Source: Pluralibacter gergoviae ATCC 33028 = NBRC 105706 (GTDB lineage Bacteria; Pseudomonadota; Gammaproteobacteria; Enterobacterales; Enterobacteriaceae). Taken from it: a stretch of DNA of 64,000 nt. Shown here in pieces: positions 28,855-37,958 of the stretch. The stretch covers positions 62,001-126,000 of the forward strand of contig NZ_BCZS01000010.1 in NCBI RefSeq assembly GCF_001598855.1, read 5' to 3'. How positions within the stretch are numbered: the stretch's first letter is position 1; the number at the start of each line of letters is the position of its first letter. The notes below the pieces were generated by a model. The model did no database searches. It saw nothing but the letters and a program-made list of their open reading frames with translations, and was not told where the DNA came from. A program made the position numbers and the translations under genes.

Positions 28855-29631
28855 ATGAAAACTCCAGTATACGTGGTCTCTTTGCTGCGAGATGACGACA
28901 GAAGAAACAAAATTGAGAAAGACTTCTCAGAGTTAGGCATAGACTTTCAGTTTTTTGATGCTGTTGATGCCAAAGATCCGAAAAATCATGCTTTAATTGA
29001 AAGTATGAGGATGCATGGCATTGGGGCAGAAATGACTAATGGCGAGATTGCATGTACCCTGAGCCACCAGCTGATCTTTAAGGATATGCTGGAGAATTTG
29101 CACGAGTGGGCGATTATCCTTGAGGACGACGTGATAGTCGATAAGCGGTTTAAAAAATTCCTCTCCTCTTTTAATGATAATGAGAAAAAGAAGCTCAGGA
29201 AAGATCACCTTTACATGCTTGGCGGGCAGAAAGGTTTGCATGACTATCCTGTTCTTGGACTTAGCCTTTTTAGTCGGCAACGAATAAGCACCTGTTCGTT
29301 CCGTCGGGTAAATTATAACAAGAAAAAAGTTCGTCGAACTTGTTGCTATCTAATGAATGATGTGATGGCTGATAAGCTGCTGCATTTGACGCAGGTGCAC
29401 GGTACATATCGGGCGGATAGCTGGAAACTGATGCATCAGCAAAATATCATCAATGATTTTTATCTGGATGAAATTATATTACATCCTGTCGTCTGCGGTG
29501 CGAACAGTCATCTAGAAAGTGAGCGCTTGCAGGCATTCGGGAAGGCCAAGAGGCCCAGAACTTACTTACAGAAAAAACTGAAGCTATGGCGTTCATGGCT
29601 GAAGGTTTCTTTTTTTTCGTTCTGTAAGTAA
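28855..29631 (+). CDS. Glycosyltransferase family 25 (LPS core, WaaX-like position)
   Basis: 258 residues. GT25 signature: VYVVSLLRDDDRRNKIEKDF, FDAVDA, GEIACTLSHQLIFKDMLE, and IILEDDVIVDKRF with the EDD metal motif. GT25 enzymes such as LgtB/LpsA and E. coli WaaX add beta-linked galactose or glucose. The gene lies between waaY and waaL, where R1/R4-type clusters carry their last variable transferases. AT-rich, with a lysine/arginine-rich C-terminus likely to bind membrane. Donor and linkage unknown. Confidence 0.82.
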   Translation: MKTPVYVVSLLRDDDRRNKIEKDFSELGIDFQFFDAVDAKDPKNHALIESMRMHGIGAEMTNGEIACTLSHQLIFKDMLENLHEWAIILEDDVIVDKRFKKFLSSFNDNEKKKLRKDHLYMLGGQKGLHDYPVLGLSLFSRQRISTCSFRRVNYNKKKVRRTCCYLMNDVMADKLLHLTQVHGTYRADSWKLMHQQNIINDFYLDEIILHPVVCGANSHLESERLQAFGKAKRPRTYLQKKLKLWRSWLKVSFFSFCK

Positions 29632-29668
29632 CAAATTATCTCTTGTTTAAAAATATTCAGGATAATAC

Positions 29669-30931
29669 GTGGGAACAAAAGTGAATGCATTCAGAGAAGT
29701 TAGCTGTAAATTGATTTTTTTACTGTACCTGGTCGGAGTGGTTTTTATTCCCATTGAACCAAATATTACTAATAAGATAATTAATATAACGGGTGCGTTC
29801 TCATTTCTGCTGCTTCTCATTTCTGGTGAGTATCGCTCTTATCAGCGTAGTATTTTGGTGTTGGCATTAGGGATCTTTCTACTTGGGGCATTAGATCTAG
29901 CATGGTATGGTTTCTATAAGACACATGATGTGATCTATAAAAATGGCTACCGGGGATATCTGGAAGCTGGTAAGATGCTTGTATTCAGTGCGTTTACTTT
30001 CTTATTATTGAGTAAGCAACGCTTCAGTCATAATATAAAATCCCACGTAGTTGCTGCCTCTATTGTCCAGGGAGTAATGATCGGAAGATCATTCTATCAG
30101 AGCATTTATCTGCATGCGGAAAGAATCCCTCTCTCTGCTATGGGGGGCGATATTGGTCAGATGGGTGCTGCAACTGTTGCTGCTTACATGATCACTTTTT
30201 GCGCCTTATATTCATCGATTGTTTTTCTATCTCTACACTCAAAATATAAGTGGCCACTTTTTTATATTAATTTTGCGCTGACGTTGGCAGCAATCATGAT
30301 GACCGGAACACGTTCAGCTTTCTTTACATATCCACTTATGACAGTCTTTCTTCTCTTTATTCAAAATCAGAATCAAAAAAAATACCTCCTAAAGGGCTTA
30401 TGTGGCTTTATGTTTCTGTTAATTGGGTGTGGATTATTATTCAATAAAGATATTACAAAACGTATTGATGACTTCAAAAGTGACATGGTATCTTATTCAA
30501 ATAAGAGTAATAGTATGTCTTCTGTAGGAGCTCGTCTTTCCATGATACAGGCAGGATTCGCAAGCCGTCCGGAAGGTCTTCATTGGCAATCTCTTGAACA
30601 GCGGGCCGTGAAAATTACAGACTTAAGTCAAAGAGATTCTGTCTATCTTGGCGCAACGGTATTTATGGATGTCCACATGCATAACGAGCTTGCAGAAGCT
30701 ATTTCTACAAAAGGCATTTTCGGAATTATTTTCCTGGTCATATTCTACTTCGGGCTTATTCACTACTGCCTGCGTGAGAGACTCTATTTGCTACTGGTAT
30801 TTCCCTCATCCATTATTCTGTTTGGCCTGAGTGATGTGATTACTCATGCCAAACCTATTCCGGCATCTTGGATTGTTTGCCTGATGCTCTCAATTGCGGT
30901 GTTAGGTAAGAAAAAAGAAGATAACATCTAG
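29669..30931 (+). CDS. waaL: O-antigen ligase (WaaL)
   Basis: 420 residues, about 11-12 membrane helices, GTG start after AGGATAA. Wzy_C-type features: the RSAFFTYPLM segment (MMTGTRSAFFTYPLMTVFLL), and a large periplasmic loop (about 270-345) ending in VHMHNELAEAISTKGIFGI with the histidine-containing HNE motif. Joins undecaprenyl-PP-linked O-antigen to lipid A-core on the periplasmic side. Unusually, it is the last gene of the waaQ operon rather than part of the hldD-waaF-waaC unit, and it is as AT-rich as the transferases before it. Confidence 0.88.
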   Translation: MGTKVNAFREVSCKLIFLLYLVGVVFIPIEPNITNKIINITGAFSFLLLLISGEYRSYQRSILVLALGIFLLGALDLAWYGFYKTHDVIYKNGYRGYLEAGKMLVFSAFTFLLLSKQRFSHNIKSHVVAASIVQGVMIGRSFYQSIYLHAERIPLSAMGGDIGQMGAATVAAYMITFCALYSSIVFLSLHSKYKWPLFYINFALTLAAIMMTGTRSAFFTYPLMTVFLLFIQNQNQKKYLLKGLCGFMFLLIGCGLLFNKDITKRIDDFKSDMVSYSNKSNSMSSVGARLSMIQAGFASRPEGLHWQSLEQRAVKITDLSQRDSVYLGATVFMDVHMHNELAEAISTKGIFGIIFLVIFYFGLIHYCLRERLYLLLVFPSSIILFGLSDVITHAKPIPASWIVCLMLSIAVLGKKKEDNI

Positions 30932-30940
30932 TTCGAATGC

Positions 30941-30966
30941 GAGTGGGTGACTCACCCACTCATTTT
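30941..30966 (+). terminator. Terminator of the waaQ-waaL operon
   Basis: A 9-bp stem GAGTGGGTG / CACCCACTC with a 3-base loop followed by ATTTTC, 9 bases after the waaL stop, between the convergent waaL and waaC ends. Confidence 0.7.
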
Positions 30967-30971
30967 CAATT

Positions 30972-31931
30972 TTAGCTATTTTTAATTACCTGTGCGACGG
31001 CTCCTGCCGTAAGCCGCCTCAGATCTCCCCCCGGCGCCCGGCACACCACCTGATTCTTCCCGTACCCGCCAATCAGTCCCGGATCCGTCGGCCCGTAGAG
31101 CGTGACGTTCGGGCGGTCCAGCGCGGCGGTCAGATGGCTCAGCCCGGTATCCACCGACACCACGAACTTCGCCCCGGCAAGCTCCCTCGCCACGCCCTCC
31201 AGGCTCATCTTCGGCAGCACCTCGACGTAATCAAACCCCTCCGCCAGCCTCTTAGCGCGCGCTTCTTCGTGCGGCGCGCCCCAGGGCAGCTTAATCGTTA
31301 TTCCCGACTCGCCCAGCAGAGCAATCAGCTCGCGCCAGCCCGCCTCCGTCCAGTGCTTGTCGTCGCGGGTGGTGGCGTGGAGGAAGACCGCGTACTGCCC
31401 GGCATCTGCATTGAGATGACTGAGGAAATGCTGCGCGATGGCGTAGTCGCCCTGGGTTGCCGGCTTGGCATAGCCGAGGCTTCTGGCGAACAGCTCCCGG
31501 GTGCGCTCCACCGCGTGCTGCTGCTTAGCGATATGGTGGCGGCGATTATAAAACAGGCTCGCCAGCGGCTCGCGCGCGGTCTGCCAGTCCATGCCGTGCT
31601 TCACGCCGTGGGCCAGCCGGGTAACCAGCGCCGCGCTCTTTACCAGCCCCTGGGCGTCGATGACGGTGTCATACCGCTGCGCCTGTACCGCCCGGCGGAA
31701 GGCGCGGCGCTCGGCTTTAATCGGCGCAGAGAACCACGCCTTGCGCCAGCGGCGGATAGCCACCGGGATAACGCGGTCAACCGCGTCGTGCCAGGCAGGG
31801 ATCTGGGCGAAGCCCTCTTCCACCGCCCAGTCAAAGCGGACGCCCGGTATTGCCCGCGCGGCATCGGTCAACGCCGGCAGCGTGTGCAGCACGTCGCCCA
31901 TCGAGGAGGTTTTTACGATCAGTACCCGCAT
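30972..31931 (-). CDS. waaC: LPS heptosyltransferase I (WaaC)
   Basis: 319 residues as in E. coli. GT9 family: MRVLIVKTSSMGDVLHTLPAL, the acidic D-ten-region in IDAQGLVKSA, and FVVSVDTGLSHLTAALDRPNVTLYGPTDPGLIGGYG for ADP-heptose binding. Adds the first L,D-heptose to Kdo. Three bases after waaF, last gene of hldD-waaF-waaC, convergent with waaL. Confidence 0.96.
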   Translation of the reverse strand: MRVLIVKTSSMGDVLHTLPALTDAARAIPGVRFDWAVEEGFAQIPAWHDAVDRVIPVAIRRWRKAWFSAPIKAERRAFRRAVQAQRYDTVIDAQGLVKSAALVTRLAHGVKHGMDWQTAREPLASLFYNRRHHIAKQQHAVERTRELFARSLGYAKPATQGDYAIAQHFLSHLNADAGQYAVFLHATTRDDKHWTEAGWRELIALLGESGITIKLPWGAPHEEARAKRLAEGFDYVEVLPKMSLEGVARELAGAKFVVSVDTGLSHLTAALDRPNVTLYGPTDPGLIGGYGKNQVVCRAPGGDLRRLTAGAVAQVIKNS

Positions 31932-31934
31932 CCG

Positions 31935-32981
31935 TCAGGCGTCCTCGTCCAGCAGCAGCTGATTGAGGGTGTCCAGCACCTGTGCCGGGGTAATGTCGAT
32001 CAGGCTCTGGTGATAGCCTTCGTCGCCGTCGCCCTTGCGCACGCGGTGATAGCCGCTGATCAGGCGAATGACTCTGGCTTTTTTCGACAGCGGCGGGGTG
32101 AAATCCGGGCTGCTCGGACCGTAGAGCGCCACCAGCGGGCGGTTCAGCGCGGCGGCGACGTGCATCAGGCCGGAGTCGTTGGTGACCACCGCCTTACAGG
32201 CGGCAATCAGCACCACCGCCTGCTCCAGCTGGGTCTCCCCGGCCAGGTTGCGGCACCAGGGCTGCTGCTCCGGGCTCAGCGCAGTGAGGATCTCGTTGCC
32301 GGCGTCGTGGTCTTTGGCCGAGCCGAACAGCACCACCTGGTAACCCTCATCAATCAGCTGCTTCGCCAGTTCGGCGTAGTGGTAGTGCGGCCAGCGCTTG
32401 GCCGGGCCAAACTCGGCCCCGGGGCAGAAGCCGATGATCGGACGCTCGTTCGATAGCGTGAAGGTGGCGGTCATCTGCATCTTCTCGCTTTCGGTCACCT
32501 GCAGCTGCGGCCACAGCAGCGGCTGCGGCAGATCGTTGGCCGACTCCATCGCGCCCTTATCGAAGGCCAGCGCTACGTAGCGCTCGACCATCAGCGGCCA
32601 GGCGGCTTTGTCCAGCACCCGGGCGTCGTTGAGCACGCCGTAGCGCATTTCGCCGCGCCAGCCGGTGCGCAGGGGAATGCCCGCAAAGAAGGGCACCAGC
32701 GCCGATTTAAAGGAGTTTGGCAGCACGTAGGCGCGGTCGTAGCGCTTCTCGCGCAGGCTATGGCCGAGCCTGCGCCGCTCGCCGATCTCAAGCGCTCCGT
32801 GGCCCAGCGGCATCGGGATCGCCTCGTTGACTTCCGGCATCCGCGACAGCAGCGGACGGCACCACGCGGGCGCCATCACATCAATAACGGCCTGGGGAAA
32901 GCGCGCCCTGAGCGTGCGATAGAGACTCTGCGACATCATCATGTCGCCTACCCATGACGGGCCAACCACCAGAATCTTCAT
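31935..32981 (-). CDS. waaF: LPS heptosyltransferase II (WaaF)
   Basis: 348 residues, same as E. coli. MKILVVGPSWVGDMMMSQSLYR, FCPGAEFGPAKRWP, and VVTNDSGLMHVAAALNRPLVALYGPSSPDFTPP. Adds the second heptose to the inner core. Two bases after hldD and 3 before waaC, a tight operon. Confidence 0.97.
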   Translation of the reverse strand: MKILVVGPSWVGDMMMSQSLYRTLRARFPQAVIDVMAPAWCRPLLSRMPEVNEAIPMPLGHGALEIGERRRLGHSLREKRYDRAYVLPNSFKSALVPFFAGIPLRTGWRGEMRYGVLNDARVLDKAAWPLMVERYVALAFDKGAMESANDLPQPLLWPQLQVTESEKMQMTATFTLSNERPIIGFCPGAEFGPAKRWPHYHYAELAKQLIDEGYQVVLFGSAKDHDAGNEILTALSPEQQPWCRNLAGETQLEQAVVLIAACKAVVTNDSGLMHVAAALNRPLVALYGPSSPDFTPPLSKKARVIRLISGYHRVRKGDGDEGYHQSLIDITPAQVLDTLNQLLLDEDA

Positions 32982-32983
32982 GA

Positions 32984-33916
32984 TTATGCGTCGCGGTTCA
33001 GCCAGGCCATATACTCCGTTACGCCTTCGGCAACGGTCTTAAACGGCTTGTCGTAGCCGGCGGCGCGCAGGTTGGTCAGGTCCGCCTGAGTAAACGCCTG
33101 GTAGCGGCCCTTGAGCTTCTCCGGGAACGGAATGTACTCGATGCTGCCTTTTTTGTGGAAGGCGAGAGTGGCGTCGGCCACCGCCTGGAAGGACTCCGCC
33201 CGGCCGGTGCCGAGGTTGAAGATGCCGGAGACGCCGTTTTCGAGGAACCACAGGTTTACCGCCGCCACGTCGCCAACGTAGACGAAGTCGCGCTTAAAGC
33301 CGTCGCTGCCTTCAAACAGCTTCGGGCTTTCGCCGTTGTTGAGCTGGGTGTTGAGGTGGAACGCCACGCTCGCCATGCTGCCCTTGTGGCCTTCGCGCGG
33401 GCCGTAGACGTTGAAGTAGCGGAAGCCGACGATCTGCGAGTCCGCTTCCGGCAGGATCTGGCGCACGTATTCGTCAAACAGGAACTTAGAGTAGCCGTAG
33501 ACGTTCAGCGGCTGCTCGTACTCGCGGGATTCAATAAAGTCGGAGGTGCGTCCGCCGTAAGTGGCGGCGGAAGAGGCGTACAGGAACGGAATTTCGCGCT
33601 CCAGGCAGTAGTGCAGCAGCTCTTTAGAGTACTGATAGTTGTTGTCCATCATGTACTTGCCGTCCCACTCGGTGGTGGAGGAGCAGGCGCCTTCGTGGAA
33701 AACCGCCTCGATATCGCCAAAATCTTCCCCGGCCATAATCTGAATCAGGAAATCTTCCTTATCCATGTAGTCGGCGATATTCAGATCCACCAGGTTCACG
33801 AATTTGGTGCCGTCTTTCAGGTTGTCGACCACCAGAATGTCGGTGATGCCCTTGTCATTCAGCGCTTTAACGATATTGCTGCCAATAAAGCCCGCGCCGC
33901 CGGTAACGATGATCAT
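32984..33916 (-). CDS. hldD: ADP-L-glycero-D-manno-heptose 6-epimerase
   Basis: 310 residues from [20 protein letters not shown], matching E. coli HldD; the open frame continues to 34132 but without homology. SDR fold: Rossmann GGAGFIG at the N-terminus, catalytic Ser/Thr plus YGYSKFLFD (YxxxK), and [16 protein letters not shown]. Makes ADP-L,D-heptose for WaaC/WaaF/WaaQ. First gene of hldD-waaF-waaC; divergent from kbl. Confidence 0.97.
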   Translation of the reverse strand: MIIVTGGAGFIGSNIVKALNDKGITDILVVDNLKDGTKFVNLVDLNIADYMDKEDFLIQIMAGEDFGDIEAVFHEGACSSTTEWDGKYMMDNNYQYSKELLHYCLEREIPFLYASSAATYGGRTSDFIESREYEQPLNVYGYSKFLFDEYVRQILPEADSQIVGFRYFNVYGPREGHKGSMASVAFHLNTQLNNGESPKLFEGSDGFKRDFVYVGDVAAVNLWFLENGVSGIFNLGTGRAESFQAVADATLAFHKKGSIEYIPFPEKLKGRYQAFTQADLTNLRAAGYDKPFKTVAEGVTEYMAWLNRDA

Positions 33917-34131
33917 AACGATAGCCCTTGAGAGTGGATGGCCGGGACTATCCCGGACGCTAATGCTGAATATCATATCATTACATTGCTGAGGCTTCAG
34001 CCATTCACCGACTGGCCGCAGGGGTACACGTGATTTATGCTGCAAAACGGGAATCCTGTGCTGCGTCATCTCGTACAGAGGCGAGGCATTGGGTAAGATG
34101 TGCCAAATTTTGCCGAATCTGGAGAATTGCA

Positions 34132-35328
34132 ATGCGTGGTGATTTTTACAAGCAGTTGAACAGCGATCTCGACACCGCCCGGGCAGAAGGGTTGTTTAAA
34201 GAGGAGCGCATTATTACCTCCGCGCAGCAGGCGGATATCGTGGTCGGTGACGGTAGCCGCGTCATCAACTTCTGCGCCAACAACTACCTTGGCCTGGCTA
34301 ACCACCCCGATCTTATCGCCGCTGCGAAGGCCGGCATGGACAGCCACGGCTTCGGCATGGCCTCGGTGCGCTTTATCTGCGGCACCCAGGACAGCCATAA
34401 GCAGCTTGAACAGAAACTGGCCGACTTCCTCGGCATGGAAGACGCCATTCTTTACTCCTCCTGCTTTGACGCCAACGGCGGCCTGTTTGAGACTCTGCTC
34501 GGCCCGGAAGACGCGATTATTTCCGATGCGCTCAACCATGCCTCAATCATCGACGGCGTGCGTTTGTGCAAGGCGAAGCGCTTTCGCTACGCCAACAACG
34601 ATATGCAGGAGCTGGAGGCGCGCCTGAAGGAGGCCCGCAAGGCCGGCGCCCGGCACGTGCTGATCGCCACCGACGGCGTGTTCTCGATGGACGGCGTGAT
34701 CGCCAACCTGAAGGGCGTTTGCGACCTGGCCGATAAATACGATGCGCTGGTGATGGTCGATGACTCCCACGCCGTCGGCTTCGTCGGCGACAACGGCCGC
34801 GGCTCCCACGAATACTGCGACGTCATGGGCCGGGTCGACATCATTACCGGCACCCTCGGCAAAGCGCTCGGCGGTGCCTCCGGCGGCTACACCGCGGCCC
34901 GCAAAGAGGTGGTCGAGTGGCTGCGCCAGCGCTCGCGCCCGTATCTCTTCTCCAACTCGCTGGCGCCGGCCATCGTTGCCGCCTCGATCAAAGTGCTGGA
35001 GATGGTGGAAGCGGGCAGCGAACTGCGCGATCGCCTGTGGGCCAACGCCCGCCTGTTCCGCGAAAAAATGAGCGCCGCAGGCTTCACCCTCGCCGGGGCC
35101 GACCACGCCATCATCCCGGTAATGCTGGGCGAGGCTACCGTGGCGCAGGAATTTGCCCGCGAGCTGCAGAAAGAGGGCATTTACGTGACCGGCTTCTTCT
35201 ATCCGGTGGTGCCTAAGGGCCAGGCGCGCATCCGTACCCAGATGTCCGCCGCCCACACTCCGGAGCAGATCGAGCGCGCGGTCGCCGCGTTTATCCGTAT
35301 TGGTAAGCAACTGGGCGTGATTGCCTGA
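34132..35328 (+). CDS. kbl: 2-amino-3-ketobutyrate CoA ligase (glycine C-acetyltransferase)
   Basis: 398 residues from [20 protein letters not shown] (E. coli length). Alpha-oxoamine synthase family of PLP enzymes: [22 protein letters not shown], and the PLP lysine in [15 protein letters not shown]. Cleaves 2-amino-3-ketobutyrate with CoA to glycine and acetyl-CoA, second step of threonine degradation. Ten bases before tdh, with which it forms the kbl-tdh operon. The divergent hldD arrangement is as in E. coli. Confidence 0.97.
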   Translation: MRGDFYKQLNSDLDTARAEGLFKEERIITSAQQADIVVGDGSRVINFCANNYLGLANHPDLIAAAKAGMDSHGFGMASVRFICGTQDSHKQLEQKLADFLGMEDAILYSSCFDANGGLFETLLGPEDAIISDALNHASIIDGVRLCKAKRFRYANNDMQELEARLKEARKAGARHVLIATDGVFSMDGVIANLKGVCDLADKYDALVMVDDSHAVGFVGDNGRGSHEYCDVMGRVDIITGTLGKALGGASGGYTAARKEVVEWLRQRSRPYLFSNSLAPAIVAASIKVLEMVEAGSELRDRLWANARLFREKMSAAGFTLAGADHAIIPVMLGEATVAQEFARELQKEGIYVTGFFYPVVPKGQARIRTQMSAAHTPEQIERAVAAFIRIGKQLGVIA

Positions 35329-35338
35329 GGATCGTGAG

Positions 35339-36361
35339 ATGAAAGCATTATCCAAGCTGAAGGCCGAAGAAGGCATCTGGATGACCGACGTCCCGGTGCC
35401 GGAGGTTGGCCACAATGACCTGCTGATTAAAATTCGCAAAACCGCCATCTGCGGCACCGACGTCCACATCTACAACTGGGATGACTGGTCGCAGAAGACG
35501 ATTCCGGTGCCGATGGTCGTGGGCCACGAGTACGTGGGTGAAGTGGTCGGCATCGGCCAGGAAGTGAAAGGCTTTAGCATCGGCGACCGCGTTTCCGGCG
35601 AAGGGCACATCACCTGCGGGCACTGCCGCAACTGCCGCGCCGGGCGCACTCACCTGTGCCGCAATACCGTTGGCGTCGGCGTGAATCGCCCCGGCTGCTT
35701 TGCCGAGTATCTGGCGATCCCGGCGTTTAACGCCTTTAAAATCCCGGACAATATCTCTGACGATCTGGCCTCTATCTTCGATCCGTTCGGCAACGCCGTG
35801 CACACCGCGCTCTCTTTTGATCTGGTGGGCGAGGATGTGCTGGTGTCCGGCGCCGGTCCGATCGGCGTGATGGCGGCGGCGGTGGCGAAGCACGTCGGCG
35901 CCCGCAACGTGGTGATCACCGACGTGAACGAATACCGCCTGGATCTCGCGCGCAAAATGGGGGTCACCCGCGCGGTCAACGTCGCCAGCGAAAGCCTGAC
36001 CGACGTGATGGCCGACCTGGGCATGACCGAAGGCTTTGACGTCGGGCTGGAGATGTCCGGTGCCCCGGCGGCCTTCCGCACCATGCTTGATACCATGAAC
36101 CACGGCGGGCGTATTGCGATGCTCGGTATTCCGCCGTCGGAGATGGCCATCGACTGGACCAAAGTCATCTTTAAGGGACTGTTTATTAAAGGTGTCTATG
36201 GCCGGGAAATGTTTGAAACCTGGTACAAAATGGCCGCCCTGATCCAGTCCGGACTCGACCTGACGCCGATCATTACGCACCATTTCGGCATTGATGATTT
36301 CCAGAAGGGCTTTGACGCGATGCGCTCGGGGCAGTCCGGGAAGGTCATTCTTAGCTGGTAA
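35339..36361 (+). CDS. tdh: L-threonine 3-dehydrogenase
   Basis: 340 residues plus stop, the E. coli length. Zinc-dependent medium-chain dehydrogenase: catalytic zinc ligands in [14 protein letters not shown] and GHEYVGEV, structural zinc cysteines in [17 protein letters not shown], and NAD-binding [15 protein letters not shown]. Oxidises threonine to 2-amino-3-ketobutyrate for Kbl. A terminator follows 5 bases after the stop. Confidence 0.97.
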   Translation: MKALSKLKAEEGIWMTDVPVPEVGHNDLLIKIRKTAICGTDVHIYNWDDWSQKTIPVPMVVGHEYVGEVVGIGQEVKGFSIGDRVSGEGHITCGHCRNCRAGRTHLCRNTVGVGVNRPGCFAEYLAIPAFNAFKIPDNISDDLASIFDPFGNAVHTALSFDLVGEDVLVSGAGPIGVMAAAVAKHVGARNVVITDVNEYRLDLARKMGVTRAVNVASESLTDVMADLGMTEGFDVGLEMSGAPAAFRTMLDTMNHGGRIAMLGIPPSEMAIDWTKVIFKGLFIKGVYGREMFETWYKMAALIQSGLDLTPIITHHFGIDDFQKGFDAMRSGQSGKVILSW

Positions 36362-36366
36362 GAAAA

Positions 36367-36392
36367 AGGGCACCTTGCGGTGCCCTGCTTTT
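36367..36392 (+). terminator. Terminator of kbl-tdh
   Basis: An 8-bp stem AGGGCACC / GGTGCCCT with a TTGC loop, followed by GCTTTTTT; A-run in front. Convergent with the end of yhjE and possibly bidirectional. Confidence 0.85.
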
Positions 36393-37715
36393 TTAGAGCG
36401 CCTGCTCCCGGGTTTCGTGGGTCAACAGCAGGGCAATAAGCGTCAGCACTGCCATGGAGGCCAGGTAGTACCCGACGTAGGCCAGGCCGTAGTTGCCGGT
36501 CAGCCACGCGGCGATGTAGGGCGCGACCGACGCACCGAGAATGGACGCGACGTTATACGAGAACGAGGCCCCGGTGTAGCGCACTTCCGTTGGAAACAGC
36601 TCCGGCAGCAGGGCGCCCATCGGGCCAAAGGTCAGCCCCATCAGGCTCAGGCCAATCAGCAGGAAGGCCATAATCAGCGTCGGGTTACCGGAGCCGAGCA
36701 GCGGCTGGAAGACGAACAGGCCAAACAGAATAATCAGCGTAGTGATGGTTATCATGCTCTTGCGGCGGCCGAAGCGGTCCGCCAGCACGCCGGCAATCGG
36801 CACCATCACGCCAAAACCAATCACCGCCATCATCAGCATCCACAGCACTTCATTGCGCGGCAGGCCGAGGCCAACCGGCAGCGGCGCGGTGCTATAGGTC
36901 ATCGAATAGACGGTCATGATGTAAAACAGCGTATAGGTCGCCAGCATAATGAAGGTGCCGAGAATGGTCAGACGCAGATGCTTGCTCAGCAGGGTGCCCA
37001 GCGGTACTTTCACCTGTTTTTTCGCCGCCGCCACTTTGGCAAACACCGGCGTTTCGTGCAGCGAGACGCGCACGTACAGGCCGATGATCACCAGTACCGC
37101 GGAGAAGATAAACGGCACGCGCCAGCCCCAGCTCATAAACTGTTCGTCGGTCAGCAGCCAGGAGAGCAGCAGGAAGGTGCCGTTGGCGAAGAAGAAGCCG
37201 ATGGGCGCCCCGAGCTGCGGGAAGGAGCCGTACAGGGCGCGCTTTTTCGCCGGCGCGTTTTCCGTCGCCAGCAGCGCCGCGCCGCCCCATTCGCCGCCGA
37301 GGCCCAGGCCCTGGCCGAAGCGCGCCAGCGCCAGCAGCAGCGGCGCCATGATGCCGATACTCTGGTAGCCCGGCAGCAGGCCGATAACCACCGTCGAGAT
37401 GCCCATCGTCAGCAGCGAGGCCACCAGCGTCACCTTGCGCCCCACGCGGTCGCCGAAGTGGCCGAACAGCGCCGAGCCAATCGGCCGCGCGACGAAGGCG
37501 ATGGCAAATGTCGCCAGCGACTGCAGGGTCGCGGCGGCGGCGTCGCCCTGGGGAAAGAAGATGTGCGGGAAGACGATAACCGCGGCGGTGGCGTAAATGT
37601 AGAAGTCAAAAAACTCGATAGCGGTGCCGATAAGCGAGGCGACAACCACTTTATTGCGGGAGTTGACCGGCGCGGCATCCTGGGGCGTATCGAGCGTTGT
37701 GGCGGCAGTTTGCAT
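36393..37715 (-). CDS. yhjE: MHS-family MFS transporter YhjE
   Basis: 440 residues, as in E. coli YhjE, with 12 membrane helices. The metabolite:H+ symporter subfamily signature is present: VASLIGTAIEFFDFYIYATAA, HFGDRVGRKVTLV between helices 2 and 3, ARFGQGLGLGGEWGGAALLATENAP, and ADRFGRRKSMI after helix 8. Substrate unknown. Follows yhjD on the same strand after 243 bases that contain a long inverted repeat. Confidence 0.92.
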   Translation of the reverse strand: MQTAATTLDTPQDAAPVNSRNKVVVASLIGTAIEFFDFYIYATAAVIVFPHIFFPQGDAAAATLQSLATFAIAFVARPIGSALFGHFGDRVGRKVTLVASLLTMGISTVVIGLLPGYQSIGIMAPLLLALARFGQGLGLGGEWGGAALLATENAPAKKRALYGSFPQLGAPIGFFFANGTFLLLSWLLTDEQFMSWGWRVPFIFSAVLVIIGLYVRVSLHETPVFAKVAAAKKQVKVPLGTLLSKHLRLTILGTFIMLATYTLFYIMTVYSMTYSTAPLPVGLGLPRNEVLWMLMMAVIGFGVMVPIAGVLADRFGRRKSMITITTLIILFGLFVFQPLLGSGNPTLIMAFLLIGLSLMGLTFGPMGALLPELFPTEVRYTGASFSYNVASILGASVAPYIAAWLTGNYGLAYVGYYLASMAVLTLIALLLTHETREQAL

Positions 37716-37884
37716 AATAATAATTTCTTATTTTTGGACAAGCGAACCGCCATATTAGGCACAGCAAAAGCGACATTTCAATGTGTAACAAAGGGGCTTT
37801 CAGTATAAAAAAGAGGCAAAAAGCGAATAATTTGTGCTCCTGCGATTTCACTTCTATGAAATGCTTCACAGAAAAGATACGTTG

Positions 37885-37937
37885 GCAGATAAAACCAGTT
37901 GTTGGTTAAATAAAAGTTACCAACTGGTTTTATCTGC
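37885..37937. promoter_or_regulatory. 17-bp perfect inverted repeat between yhjD and yhjE
   Basis: GCAGATAAAACCAGTTG at 37885-37901 is repeated perfectly inverted at 37921-37937 around a 19-base AT-rich loop. It lies 21 bases past the yhjD stop and about 170 bases before the yhjE start. There is no flanking T-tract, so it is either a large terminator/RNA-stability hairpin or an operator. Confidence 0.5.
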
Positions 37938-37958
37938 TGAAAGCGCGCGGCGGCTTAG

